A program made the position numbers and the translations under genes. This document shows positions 54,992 to 64,000 of a DNA stretch of 64,000 nt, one piece after another. Under the pieces are notes generated by a model. The model saw only the letters and a list, made by a program, of their open reading frames with translations. It did no database searches and was not told where the DNA came from. How positions within the stretch are numbered: position 1 is the stretch's first letter; every line of letters starts with the position of its first letter. Source of the stretch: Emiliania huxleyi CCMP1516 (lineage: Eukaryota; Haptophyta; Isochrysidales; Noelaerhabdaceae); the NCBI RefSeq assembly GCF_000372725.1, contig NW_005196981.1, positions 259,325 to 323,324 of the forward strand, given 5' to 3'.

Positions 54992-56158
54992 ATGGCGAGG
55001 CCCGCTCCGTCTGTCGGCTTTGCGCTGCCGACGTCCACGCCCATCCGCGAGCGCGGAAGGAGGAACTCCACCTTACCGCCGCCCATGCTGGTCACGCTGG
55101 ACAGACATCTTCGCGATGTGTCCGGCGCGTCGCCAGAGCTGGTCGCGGTCCTGGAGGCACTGGAGTGCAGCTTTCGCGAGGTGTCTCTGCTGCTGCGGCA
55201 CGGCCTCAGGACGGGTGGTGACGCCAAACACGGGAGTGGCGTGTGGCAGCGGGAGGTCCTCAAGCTCGATCAAAAGGTCGCCGAGATCATTCTCGCAGCT
55301 TTGCGTGGCACTCGCACGCGAGTAGTCGCGCTTGGGACGCACGAGGGCGTCGTCGAGCTCGAGGGCGATAGCAGCGGCAACGGGATTGGGTTGGATGCAG
55401 CGCCGCCTGCACCGGCTCCGGCAGTGTCAGCAGACCCGTACGACTACTACTGTGCACCAACGTCCCCTGCGACAAGCCCGTGCGTGAGGCGCTTTGCGGT
55501 GGTGGTGGACCCGCTCGGGGGCGACGCGGAGAAGGCGGACGCGGGCGCGTCGTCGGGGACCATCTTCAGTGTCTACTCGGCGCGCGCGGGCGGCGAGGAG
55601 GGCGGGACGCGCGCCTCCGTGCTCCGGAGGGGCGAGGAGATGCTCGCTGCGGGGTACGTTGTGTTCGGCGCCGCCACGCAGCTCGTGCTCTCCGTCGGGA
55701 GGGGCGTCGACGGCTTCACCCTCCACCCCTCTCTCGGGTGCTTCACGCTGACGCGGCCGCAGCTTCGGATGCCGCACACCGGCCGCTTCTACTCGGTCAA
55801 CCTCGGCCACCGGCGCCAGTGGAGCGAGGCGATGGCCTTGCACGTCGACCTGGTCTCGCAGAGCAAATCGCTGCGCTACACCGGCACCTTTGTCGCCGAC
55901 GTGCACCGCACGCTCCTGTACGGCGGCGTCTTCTTCTACCCGGCGAGCTCGAGGCGGCCAAGGGGCAAGCTGCGGCTCCTGTTCCAGGCGGCGCCCGTCG
56001 CCTTCCTCATGGAGCAGGCTGGCGGCGGCAGCGCGTGCGGTGCGGAGCGAACCCTCGAGATCGAGCCCGGCACGCTGAACCAGTGCGTCCCCGTCGCGTT
56101 CGGCTCGCGCTCCGATGTCGACGCCTACGTGCGCAGCTCGGCTGTGCATTCTGCATGA
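54992..56158 (+). CDS. Divergent fructose-1,6-bisphosphatase homologue with altered metal site
   Basis: From the ATG at 54992 (MARPAPSVGFALPTS) the intronless frame gives 388 aa. The FBPase scaffold is clear: SGTIFSVYSA, MLAAGYVVFGAATQLVLSVG, GFTLHPSLGCFTLT, GRFYSVNLGHRRQWSEAM, YTGTFVADVHRTLLYGGVFFYP, GKLRLLFQAAPVAFLMEQAGG. Known enzymes use DPLDGSSN and a Glu pair to bind magnesium. Here the motif reads VVDPLGGDAEK, replacing the second Asp with Gly and losing GSSN, and the Glu pair region reads GTHEGVVELEG. The C-terminal Glu in MEQAGG remains. Catalysis is therefore doubtful, and a regulatory or changed function is possible. The basic, Ser/Pro-rich N-terminus could be a targeting peptide. 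ATG 55085 (MLVTLDRHL) is an alternative start. Confidence 0.8.
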   Translation: MARPAPSVGFALPTSTPIRERGRRNSTLPPPMLVTLDRHLRDVSGASPELVAVLEALECSFREVSLLLRHGLRTGGDAKHGSGVWQREVLKLDQKVAEIILAALRGTRTRVVALGTHEGVVELEGDSSGNGIGLDAAPPAPAPAVSADPYDYYCAPTSPATSPCVRRFAVVVDPLGGDAEKADAGASSGTIFSVYSARAGGEEGGTRASVLRRGEEMLAAGYVVFGAATQLVLSVGRGVDGFTLHPSLGCFTLTRPQLRMPHTGRFYSVNLGHRRQWSEAMALHVDLVSQSKSLRYTGTFVADVHRTLLYGGVFFYPASSRRPRGKLRLLFQAAPVAFLMEQAGGGSACGAERTLEIEPGTLNQCVPVAFGSRSDVDAYVRSSAVHSA

Positions 56159-56380
56159 AAGCGGTTAGCCGTCGCTCCTATACCTGGGTACCGTACCTGC
56201 TACCTCCTACATGTACGTCCTAACTGCCGTACCGCCGCGTACGCACGTCCAACGTCTCATACGGCTCTACGCGGTAAAATACGGCTTACGCCCTACAAAA
56301 AAAAGTATCTTTTTAACGGGACGGCGTGCCGTTTTGTAGATTTTATAGAGGGCGACCGCGAAAAGACGATGCCGCGCGCC

Positions 56381-56933
56381 TCACGACGCCACCTGCGGTT
56401 CGCTCAGCTCCTCGGGCGCCGCGCACACGCGTGCGGCGACCCGCTCTCCGCCACCCGCTCGCTCGCCGGGCGCGACGTCGAGCAGCAGCTGGTGCTGCGC
56501 CGTCAGCGCGCCCCTCTCGCCGTCGAGCGCCTCGGCGAGCGCCTCGACGACCGTCTCCTCGATGAAGTCGCGCGTGGAGCGGCCGCCGAGGTCGTCCTCC
56601 CACCGCTCGCACACAAAGTCGACCAGCCGCGGCGAGAGGCGCAGTGATGGCGCCGCGCCGCCCCACGAAGCGCGGAGCCGCTCCGAGACCGCGTCCAGCT
56701 GCCGCGTGACGACGGAGCGGCGCCCCTCGCCCCGGAGCGGCGTGAACGGCACGACGGAGCCGAGCCGGCCCAAGTTCTCCCACCGCCCGTCGCAAATCTC
56801 GCGCAGCACCTCGCGGCGGATCCCGCGCATCATCTCGCCTACGGCAACGGCGCACGCCAGCTGACGCGCCACCGACCGCACACCTCGCCGCCTCGCGGCC
56901 GCTCTCGCCGTCGGAGCGCGTCGCCGCCTCGCT

Positions 56934-56984
<51 letters not shown>

Positions 56985-58101
56985 CTCCTCCGCGGCGGCA
57001 CGCTCGCAGGCGGCGTTGATCGCGTTGCGGCCGCAGTTTGTCGTCATGACGATGAGGGCCTGCGGGCGGACCAGCAAGAAGGGCGGGGACCGTGAGCGGA
57101 GGCCGGGCGGGCAGCCGGCCCCGGCCGGTCCGCACTGGGCGGGGCCGCGGGCGGAGGCGCGCGCGCGGGCAGAGGCGCGCGGGCGCGGGCAGAGGCGCGG
57201 GCGCGGGCGGAAGCGACGCCTTTGTCGCGTCCACCGTCTCGCCAGACCCAGACGCGATTGCGCCCGAGTCGAGAAAGTTCATCAAGAAGGTGAGCAGCCC
57301 GTCGGCCGCGCGGTCCACCTGCAGGCCGGCGCGGAGAGGGGGCTCGGAGCAACATTTTGAGAGGGAGCGCGAGGTGTCGCCACGCGTCAGCACTCGCCTC
57401 GTCGAAGAGAATGACGCACGAGGTGTGCTCGGTCCCGGCGCCGCCCTTGCGCTGCGCGCGTCGCTCCTCCGCCTGCCGGATGAAGTTGGTCAGCTCGCCG
57501 CCCTCCTTGTACCCGACGTAGTTCGGGTCGCCGCCCGTCAGCCGGTTGAACTTGCTCGGGTGCGAAAACTCGCTCAGGTTCCACCTCCGAAAGTTGCGGT
57601 CGGGGAGGCACCTGTGCCGGCGGCGGGAGGGGCGCGCGAGGCGCGGCGGTGAGGGAAGGAGAGGGCGGCGGCCGGTGGCCCCCGCGCGCGCGCGACGGCG
57701 CGCCTCCCCAGCAGCGCCTCGCAACATGCAATCCCGAGCTCCGTCTTGCCGACGCCCGACGGGCCAGCAAAGAGCAGCCGCAGCGGCCGGTCCGCGTCGG
57801 AGAGGCCGAGAAGCCGGCGGCGCAGCGCCCGCCCGACGACGTCCTTCGCCGCCGACTGACCGTCGATCCTCCGGTCGAGCGCCGAGCGCAGCGAGCGGAG
57901 GTGGCCGCCGGACTGCTGCTGCGGCATCGCCTCCACTCGCGCCTCCTCTCGCGCCTCTTCCAGCGCGCGGGCGCGCTGCTGCCGCTGCGCCCGCACCGCC
58001 GCCTCCATCTTCGCGGCGGCCGCCGCCGCCTGAGCCGAGACGGGCTGCAACACCGGGGCACCGCTCACAGATTTTACTCCAGGCACTCGGTCGGCCGCCA
58101 T
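56381..58101 (-). CDS. Single-domain ClpB/Hsp104-type (AAA_2) ATPase
   Basis: The ATG at 58101 (MAADRVPGVKSVSG) starts exons 58101-57704, 57611-57398, 57318-57220, 57059 to about 56930, and a last exon to the stop at 56381. The protein has a basic coiled N-terminus, then one AAA+ module of the ClpB second-domain type: GPSGVGKTELG (Walker A), NLSEFSHPSKFNRLTGG and YVGYKEGGELT (pore/substrate loop), VILFDEVDRA (Walker B; joined across an intron), GLLTFLMNFLDSG, LIVMTTNCG (sensor 1), LGRLGSVVPFTPL and GGRSTRDFIEE (sensor 2). ClpB has two AAA domains and this has one, as in torsin/CLPB relatives. Introns 57612-57703, 57319-57397 and 57060-57219 are GC-AG; the middle one has a GCGAGT donor. A roughly 18-Gly run follows sensor 1. 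Confidence 0.82.
56932..56990. repeat. (GCC)n trinucleotide microsatellite coding poly-Gly
   Basis: About 18 GCC units on the plus strand encode consecutive Gly on the minus strand in the ClpB-like gene, next to the final splice junction. It is likely variable in length. Confidence 0.9.
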
Positions 58102-58230
58102 GATCCGGATGGAGCGGCACGCGGCGTGCAGGCGGACGGAGCGGCGGCACGCTGCGGCGGCGGCACTCACAGACCGTGGCAGCATGACTTCTCGCGGTCT
58201 GCAGCAAAGGGGTTTTTCTTTCTCTTTCTT

Positions 58231-58365
58231 AGCACTTGAGCACTTGAAAGGGTCGATTCCGCATGGTACGGGACCCCTCCGATCGTCTCGCCCTCCCTCA
58301 CTGGTGTGTTCATTGGGGGGGGTCATAACAAACACGGTACAGGATCGAGGTGCACGCTGCCGAGG
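58231..58365 (+). repeat. Dispersed repeat B, copy 3
   Basis: AGCACTTGAGCACTTGAAAG, then GGTCGATTCCGCATGGTACG, a G run, CATAACAAACACGG and TACAGGATCGAGGTGCACGC. It is collinear with copy 1 over about 130 bp and is preceded by a CTTT-rich run. Confidence 0.78.
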
Positions 58366-58447
58366 TGCAAGAGGTGATCTGTGATCTGGGGGGGGCGACA
58401 GGGAGGATGTGGCCCTCTACATCTGCATCGCTCTCTGTCCCGCGCCG

Positions 58448-58535
58448 GATGTAGAGCTCTACAGCTCTACAGCGCTCTACAGCGCTCTACAGCGCTCTAC
58501 ATCTCTACAGCTCTACAGCGCTCTACACTCTACTA
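58448..58535 (+). repeat. CTCTACAGCG minisatellite
   Basis: About nine imperfect 8-10-bp units of CTCTACAG(CG), with variants CTCTACATC and CTCTACA. Confidence 0.85.
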
Positions 58536-59354
58536 CACCCTCCCTCAGGCTGCGTTCCCACGTCCCACGAACGAGGAAGGATCGAGGTGGCCACACCTTC
58601 CTATTCTTCTCAATAGGAAGGGGCAACGGTGTGATTTCGAGGAAAACTCGGCGTCGCGAGCTCGCGGCGCCCCGTTTTCGGGCTCCGGGGGCGCGGGGTG
58701 GGCACCGTAGGCGGCGGGCGGACGGGCACATTGGTTGACCCTTCCAACAAGGCTGTGAATTCGGTGGAGGCCAACAAGCAAGCTGCTGCTCTACCCGCCG
58801 ACTCGCAGGTGGCGGCGAGAAGTAGAACCTGCGCGGGGGACGGGGCGGGGGCGGGGTGAGGGGGGATGAGGGGGGGGTGAGGGGGCGGGGTTGGACGGCG
58901 GAGGAGGGCTTGACGGTGGCGGCGACGGGGCTGGCGGGCTTGGCGGCGGCGGGGCGGCGGCGGGCTTGGGGCGGCGGGCTTGGCGGCGGGGGCGATGGCG
59001 GTGGTGGGGACGGCGGAGGGGGTGAGGGAGCGGGCGGCGACGGGGGAGGCGGGCTCGGTGGGGGCGGCGACGGGGGAGGCGGGCTTGGCGGCGGCGGGCT
59101 TGGCGGTGGTGGCGATTGCGGTGGTGGGGGCGACGGAGGGGGCGGGCTGGGAGCCTCCACACACCTCCAAACGCCCTCCGCCTTGGCCCCCTTCCCCTCT
59201 CTTCACCGGCGCCCCTCTGCGCGCTCGGCGGGCGCGCGCTCGCGGCGGCGTTGCTGCTGCAAGCCGCCGGCGCTGCGCCCCTTTCTCGCTCATCGCCGCT
59301 CTGCGTGGCTCCCCCCCCTGCGTCAGGTACTGCTTCACTGCCTAGACAAGGCGC

Positions 59355-60902
59355 ATGGCTGACAGCAGCGTGGCGCCTGCGCAGTCATCGGCCAAGCGAA
59401 AGGAGATCTACACCTACACAGCGCCATGGCTGCTGTACGGCATGAACTGGAGCGTCCGCGCAGGCGCCACGCCGCGCCGCGCCGTCCCTCTGCCGCCTGC
59501 GCCGGGAGCGGACGGGGCTGAGCGACGCTGCACGGCTCCTCCTTGCGCCGCCCGCCGCCCCTCCGCGTCGCCCGGCCGCCCGCCGGCTCGTTAGTCTCTG
59601 AGCGTGCGGCCCTGTGACGTGCGCAGACCAGCGCTTCCGGCTCGCGGTTGGCAGCTTTGAGGAGGAGTACTCCAACTCGGCGCGCCGCCGGTGGGAGGGG
59701 AGGATGCGCCGCGAGCGCGGCCCGGGACCGACGGGCGGGAGCGGAGTAGGTGCGCATCATCCAGCTCAACGAGGAGACGCACGAGTTCAACGAGGTGGCG
59801 CAGTTCGAGCACCCGTACCCCGCAACAAAGATGATGTGGATCCCGGACGCGAACGGCGCGGCTCCGCCCGGCCCGCCCTCCGCCGCCCTGCCCGCCCTCC
59901 GCCGCCCTGCCCGCCCTCCGCCGCCCTGCCCGCCCTCCGCCGCCCTGCCCGCCCTCCGCACAGCGCTCGTCACGCGCCGCGGCTTTGCGAGAGCAGGCGC
60001 GCGGCGCGACCTGCTGGCGACGACGGGAGACTATCTGCGCATCTGGCGCAGAAAGGGAGAGGTCGGGCGGCGAGCCCTCGCACCGCCGCCGCACCCGGAG
60101 GCGCATCCGGCTGTAGGAACGTGGTCGACAACAAGAGCGTGCGGTTGGACGGCCTCCTCAACAACAACAAGAACACGGCGAGCCGCCCGCGGCCTGAGCC
60201 TCGGCTGCGGCCGCCGCGCAGCCTGACCGAAGTGGTGCCCCCTCTCGGTAGGAGTTTTGCGCGCCGCTGACCTCGTTCGACTGGAACGAGACGGACCCGA
60301 ACATCATCGGCACGTCGTCGATCGACACGACTTGCACCATCTGGGACGTGACGCAGATGCAGGCCAAGACGCAGCTCATCGCGCACGACAAGGAGGTGTA
60401 CGACCTCGCCTTTGCGGCGGGCGTGCACGTCTTCGCTTCCGTCGGGGCCGACGGGTCGGTGCGCATGTTTGACCTCCGATCGCTCGAGCACTCGACGATC
60501 ATCTACGAGTCGTCCGACGGGCAGGGCGGCTCGCCCCTCCCGCTGATTCGGCTCGCGTGGAACAAGCAGGACCCAAACTACCTTGCGACCATCACGATGG
60601 ACTCGAACAAGGTTGCGATCCTCGACATCCGGGTGCCGTCCTTGCCAGCGGCGACGCTCGAGGGGCACTCGCAGTGCGTCAACGCCGTCTCGTGGGCGCC
60701 GCACTCGAGCTGCCACGTGTGCACGTCGGGCGACGACAACCAGGCGCTCATCTGGGACCTGAGCCCGATGCCGAGCCGGATCGAGGACCCGATCCTAGCC
60801 TACTATGCCGAGTCGGAGGTGAACCAGGTGCAGTGGTCGAAAACGCAGCCGGACTGGGTGGCCATCTGCTTCGACAAGAAGCTGCAGATACTGCGAGTCT
60901 GA
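59355..60902 (+). CDS. DCAF7: DCAF7/WDR68 WD40-repeat protein
   Basis: Six exons: 59355-59463, 59627-59679, 59750-59855, 59997-60045, 60117-60177 and 60252-60902. The total is 1,029 nt, a 342-aa protein, the same length as I recall for the human protein. Conserved strings include [141 protein letters not shown] and [19 protein letters not shown]7 (AN11/TTG1 family) is a seven-blade scaffold for DYRK kinases and CUL4-DDB1. All five introns start GC and end AG, and the protein is seamless across every junction. Intron 59856-59996 is 141 nt, stop-free, and made of 19-nt C-rich repeats. Confidence 0.95.
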
Positions 60903-61294
60903 GCGCGAGAGGGGAGAGGAGGAGGACGGGCCGTCCCCTCTGCCGCGTGCCGCTTCGCCGCGGCGCGCGCGCGGTGGGCGCGAGACGGCTTCCTTACTGT
61001 GCCGCGCTACCACACTGTACCGTCATCGTCATGGATTGCACCCGCGGGCCGGGGACGCGCCGTTCGCCGGGGTGCGCGCGAGTAGCGCGCGCTGCTCTGT
61101 CTGTCGCGGGTTTGTGCCACGTCTATTCGGCGCCGCGGTCCCGGAGTCGCCAAGAGTTTAGCCAAATTTGAACCATCACTAAAGTTCATTCACACGCACT
61201 AAATTTAGTCCCAGGCGCCCTCCGTGAAGTGCTCGCCGATTGGCGCGTCGACAAGTGGTGGGGTGAGCTGCCGTCGCGCAACCTGCAGCCAGGC
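60903..61294. other. Intergenic, no feature seen
   Basis: This is the 3' flank of DCAF7 and the 5' flank of the next plus-strand gene. I see no repeat or gene. Confidence 0.6.
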
Positions 61295-62158
61295 ATGCGG
61301 AATCAAGGCGAAACATCACGCGCTGGCGAGGACGGGTCGGCGGCGGCGGGTGAGGAAGAGGGGGCGGTGGTGGCGGGCGAGGAAGAGGCGGCGGGCGAAG
61401 AGGTGGCGGCGACGGCAGCCTCGGATGGAAGTGGCGGCAATGGTTCTGGCGTGCTCGCTCTCTGTCGTGCGCTGGCGCACTCTGGCGTGCCCGAGGACGA
61501 AGGTGCAGCGCCCAGGCGGCGCTCGCTACGCAGAGCACACCGAGGTGGGGAGCGGGAGCCCCCACCAAAGCGCAAGATGCCGGAATTCTCAGCCGACGGG
61601 CGGCGCCTGCGACCGGAGTGGCAGCGGGAGTTCTCAGTCGCCGGGAGAAATCCCAAAAGGTTTTGGCAGAGGCAGGCGATGGGTGCCTTTGTGCGCGGCG
61701 TGATGAGCGTGGGCGAGGGCGGCAAGTGTGCCCTCTTTGCGGTGGGGCCCAAGCATGCCGGAGTGCTGGCCAGCGAGGGCAGGTCGGCGCTCGCCATCTA
61801 CGAGTTCCTCGCCAAGGAGGCGCCGGCGCCTGCAGCCTTCCAGGCGGCGATCGACAGCTTGCCCGGCGCCATCGAGAACAGCAAGCTGCTCGACGGCAAG
61901 CGCCGCGTCCGCTCGCTCACCTTCCACACCGAACTGGACCACCTGGTGGAGCTGCTTCGCCACCCGCACCTCCAGCCCGTGCTCAAGGAGGAGCACGTCA
62001 AGGCGGTGGAGGCGCCAGACACCACGCGCTCGCTCGCTCTCGAGGTGCAGAAGATGCTCGCCACACTCGAGACCAACTGTGAGGTGGCTACCCGCACGGT
62101 GGCGGCGGCGCGAGGCGCCTGCCAGCGACTCCCACGTTTGAAAATTACACACCCATGA
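61295..62158 (+). CDS. Hypothetical protein, 287 aa
   Basis: The ATG at 61295 (MRNQGETSRAGEDG) opens an intronless frame. Residues 1-60 are acidic Ala/Glu/Gly-rich and likely disordered. A basic patch (RRRSLRRAHRG, PPPKRKMP) could be nuclear targeting. Residues 105-290 appear globular and helical (RFWQRQAMGAFVRGVMSVGE, ALAIYEFLAKEAPAPAAFQA, LTFHTELDHLVELLRHPHLQ, ALEVQKMLATLETNCEVATR). I do not recognise the fold and see no catalytic motif. The frame is open upstream to 61229 without an ATG. Confidence 0.6.
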   Translation: MRNQGETSRAGEDGSAAAGEEEGAVVAGEEEAAGEEVAATAASDGSGGNGSGVLALCRALAHSGVPEDEGAAPRRRSLRRAHRGGEREPPPKRKMPEFSADGRRLRPEWQREFSVAGRNPKRFWQRQAMGAFVRGVMSVGEGGKCALFAVGPKHAGVLASEGRSALAIYEFLAKEAPAPAAFQAAIDSLPGAIENSKLLDGKRRVRSLTFHTELDHLVELLRHPHLQPVLKEEHVKAVEAPDTTRSLALEVQKMLATLETNCEVATRTVAAARGACQRLPRLKITHP

Positions 62159-62765
62159 AGCATGATGCTGCGGGAATCAAAACTCTGCGTTTCTAAAAGT
62201 TCGTTTTACCATCGCTCATACAGTTCCACATGCACATCATCATGTTGTTCCACAAACATGGGACAAAAAAACCGAACACTCACACGAAAAGTGAATGCGG
62301 TTTCATTGAACCGATTACGGCTCTGGCGCAGGCGAACCAAAGAGGGCAGAGGGGCCGAGGCGGCGGAGGAGTTGGACGTGTGGCGGCGGTGCCACCTGCC
62401 GGTGCATTGCGGGTAGCGGCAGCGAAGGACAGCCTTCCTTCACAGCGAGCACAAGGCAGTGGGCTGTGGGGGCACTGGCCCTGCGCTGCGCATGAAAACA
62501 ACTCGGCCCGGCCAGTCGGAGCCTCCAGCAGCGAGCCGCGTGCGCTTCCCTCCTCCACCGCGAGAATGCTGCCCCGCGCGGCCGCCGCGCCACGCCGTCG
62601 CTGCAGCGTGGCCGCCTCTCCGTCCGCCTGTACCGTGCCGCTGCGTGCCGTTTGGCGCTCCGCTCTTGTGCCGCTCGCCATCTCTGGGTGAAGACCCGCG
62701 GCAACCTCCGCCTCCGGCTTCCCTCGTCGTGCAGGGCCCGCGCCACTGCGCTCCCGAGAGGCCGC
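62159..62765. other. Intergenic, no secure feature
   Basis: This lies between convergent genes. It begins with AT-richer sequence (62160-62300), typical of 3' flanks here. Frames in 62300-62765 on both strands lack protein character. Confidence 0.55.
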
Positions 62766-64000
62766 TTACTGGACCGGACACATCGCCTGCTCGCCTCGCC
62801 CCTCCCGCGACGTCTCCCTCCGATAGCTCGACTGCCGCAGCTTGGTCTCTGCGTCACCCCTCCGCGCCGCGAGGTAGTCGTATCGGGTCTTGCTCGCGGC
62901 CGCCGTCCAGGGCAGGATGCGCTCGAGCCCGGCGGCGTTGAGCAGGTTGGTCGCGCCCGCCACCAGTAGCAGGGCGCCGAACATGGAGAAGTTGAGCGCG
63001 ACGACCCACGGAAGCGTCCCGGGCAGGCACTGGCGCGACGGGCCGCCGGCGAGCCGAAGGTCGAAGCTGAGGACCAGCCCCGACCAGCCGAACCACGTCG
63101 TGAAGTCCACGTACCAGCAGGTCAGCTGCGCGGGGCCCTGAAGCCAGTGGGCGCCGCCCTCGGGCCCCTTGCCCATGTCGTAGAAGCTCTGGTCGGGCGT
63201 GGTGCGCGCGAGGCTAGCCGCGAGGACCAGGCCGAGCAGGACGAGCCCCCAGTAGGCGGCGGCCCCCCAGATAGGGGAGGTGAGCTCGCCGGCGCGGCTG
63301 CAGAGCAGCCAGAGGTAGTTTGCGAGCGAGAAGGACCATACGTACCCCACGATGTACTCCTCCACGCCGAGGCTGATCTGCAGCGACTCGCTGTGCGCGA
63401 CGCGCGGGCTCTCGTGCTGCAGCGGCACCGCCCAGCCGAGCAGCCACGCCGCGAGCAACGAGAGCAGCACCTGCTCCACCGCGCCGGCCGCCGCCAGCCG
63501 CGCCGCCTCCCTCGTCGTGTGCGTGATCGCGAGCTGGCGCGTGCCCGCAAAGTGCTCCGTGACGTTCCGGACGAGGAGGTGGCCAGCCTTGCCGGTGGCC
63601 GAGGTGCAGGCGAGCGTGGCGGTCCTCAGAGCGTAGGTGCGCGCCGACTGGTCGGCGTACCTGCTGTCGGGCTGGGAGCGGTTGAGCCGCATCAGCCGCA
63701 GCAGCGCGTGGACGAGGAGCAGGAAGAGCAGCAGCGACGTCAGGAAGGCCGCGCCCGCCGCCTCGCGCGAGCGGAAGTTGCCCGTCGGGCCGACGCTCCC
63801 TACCGCCCGGTGGAGCGCCTCGGTGCCGGCGTCGACCAGCAGAGAAGCGGGGACTCGCACGATCCACGGCAGGCTGAGCAGCATGTGAGAGAGGGCGTTC
63901 TGCCACTGCGAGTCTGGCTCGCTCCGCGCCCACGCGCCGAGCAAGAGCGAGCGCAGCAGCACCACGGTGGCGCAGTCGCACGCGAGCCCGAAGGCGGCGG
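62766..64000 (-). CDS. Multi-pass membrane protein, partial (N-terminus outside the window)
   Basis: The minus-strand frame is open from base 64000 and stops at 62766, leaving about 410 residues of the C-terminal part. Membrane segments include AAFLTSLLLFLLLVHALLRL, VEQVLLSLLAAWLLGWAVPL, IVGYVWSFSLANYLWLLC, AYWGLVLLGLVLAASLA, WVVALNFSMFGALLLVAGATNLL and possibly VDFTTWFGWSGLVLSF. The loops are mostly soluble and polar, with one N-glycosylation-type NRS and one NVT. I cannot assign a family. The C-terminal tail (YDYLAARRGDAETKLRQSS) is basic and probably cytosolic. No intron is visible in this part. Confidence 0.65.
   Translation of the reverse strand, partial: AAFGLACDCATVVLLRSLLLGAWARSEPDSQWQNALSHMLLSLPWIVRVPASLLVDAGTEALHRAVGSVGPTGNFRSREAAGAAFLTSLLLFLLLVHALLRLMRLNRSQPDSRYADQSARTYALRTATLACTSATGKAGHLLVRNVTEHFAGTRQLAITHTTREAARLAAAGAVEQVLLSLLAAWLLGWAVPLQHESPRVAHSESLQISLGVEEYIVGYVWSFSLANYLWLLCSRAGELTSPIWGAAAYWGLVLLGLVLAASLARTTPDQSFYDMGKGPEGGAHWLQGPAQLTCWYVDFTTWFGWSGLVLSFDLRLAGGPSRQCLPGTLPWVVALNFSMFGALLLVAGATNLLNAAGLERILPWTAAASKTRYDYLAARRGDAETKLRQSSYRRETSREGRGEQAMCPVQ

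Larger units (their letters stand above)
58102..59354. other. Intergenic region with repeat B, a minisatellite and GGC-rich repeats
   Basis: This contains repeat B copy 3 (58231-58365), a CTCTACAG minisatellite (58448-58535) and a Gly/Pro-coding (GGCGGCGGGCTTGGCGGN)n tract at about 58900-59160. On the minus strand that tract reads SPPPPSPPPP, but no ATG or second exon supports a gene. It is the promoter region of DCAF7 (+) and the AAA+ gene (-). Confidence 0.65.

Noticed and set aside
58513-59160. Minus-strand SPPPPSPPPP frame as an extensin-like gene
   Set aside because: No ATG at its start, no flanking exons and a purely repetitive GGC-rich composition.

Overview
The window looks like nuclear DNA of a GC-rich unicellular alga, most probably a haptophyte. 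The reasons are short (about 60-160 bp) spliceosomal introns, a strikingly high share of GC-AG introns, proline-rich wall-type proteins, TIR and cysteine-rich multi-pass membrane proteins, intron-bearing homologues of SBNO, DCAF7 and SART3, and (TTAGGG)n telomere-type repeats. The taxon is inferred, not proven. Exon boundaries were worked out by hand from reading-frame phase, splice signals and family conservation; 5' and 3' ends are the least certain parts.

Layout, left to right. 1-1.5 kb: a partial or degraded minus-strand gene. 1.8-2.5 kb: an interstitial telomere array and a 177-180 bp tandem repeat. 2.6-6.6 kb: a divergent pair of chromatin-type genes, Tudor/CW zinc finger (-) and ankyrin/SET (+), whose ATG codons overlap. 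6.9-10.8 kb: a minus-strand locus from a Derlin-like membrane N-terminus to a transglutaminase-like C-terminus. 11.8-19.7 kb: a 13-exon gene of about 2,200 aa combining a MAM domain, beta-helix, cysteine-rich repeats, many membrane segments and a cytosolic TIR domain. 21-23 kb: an unknown protein. 23.8-26.4 kb: a SART3-like HAT-repeat protein. 26.6-27.4 kb: a prolyl-hydroxylase-like dioxygenase. 27.7-28.1 kb: a MITE-like element. 28.3-30.9 kb: an ankyrin/kinase/RING protein. 31.8-33.7 kb: an ankyrin protein. 34.3-35.6 kb: a CmcJ/NvfI-like oxidoreductase. 36.5-43.0 kb: a Strawberry-notch helicase. 44.2-47.0 kb: an unknown membrane protein. 48 kb: a hypothetical gene. 49.8-51.5 kb: a young non-autonomous copia-type LTR element with perfect target duplication. 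51.6-53.4 kb: a hydroxyproline-rich membrane protein. 55-56.2 kb: a divergent fructose-bisphosphatase homologue. 56.4-58.1 kb: a ClpB-type AAA+ protein. 59.4-60.9 kb: DCAF7/WDR68. 61.3-62.2 kb: an unknown protein. 62.8-64 kb: a partial multi-pass membrane protein. Intergenic DNA carries at least seven small dispersed repeat families.

The most unusual signal is in the introns. Three introns, in the SART3-like, SBNO and Derlin-like genes, are built from a 26-30 bp duplication of exon sequence around a 35-42 bp insert. In two of these unrelated genes the insert is the same 11-nt unit (TAGACACYTCC) repeated three times and ending in TAG, which supplies the 3' splice site. This looks like recent intron gain by an introner-like process. 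About 20 introns here use GC donors, including all five introns of DCAF7, where protein conservation confirms every junction.
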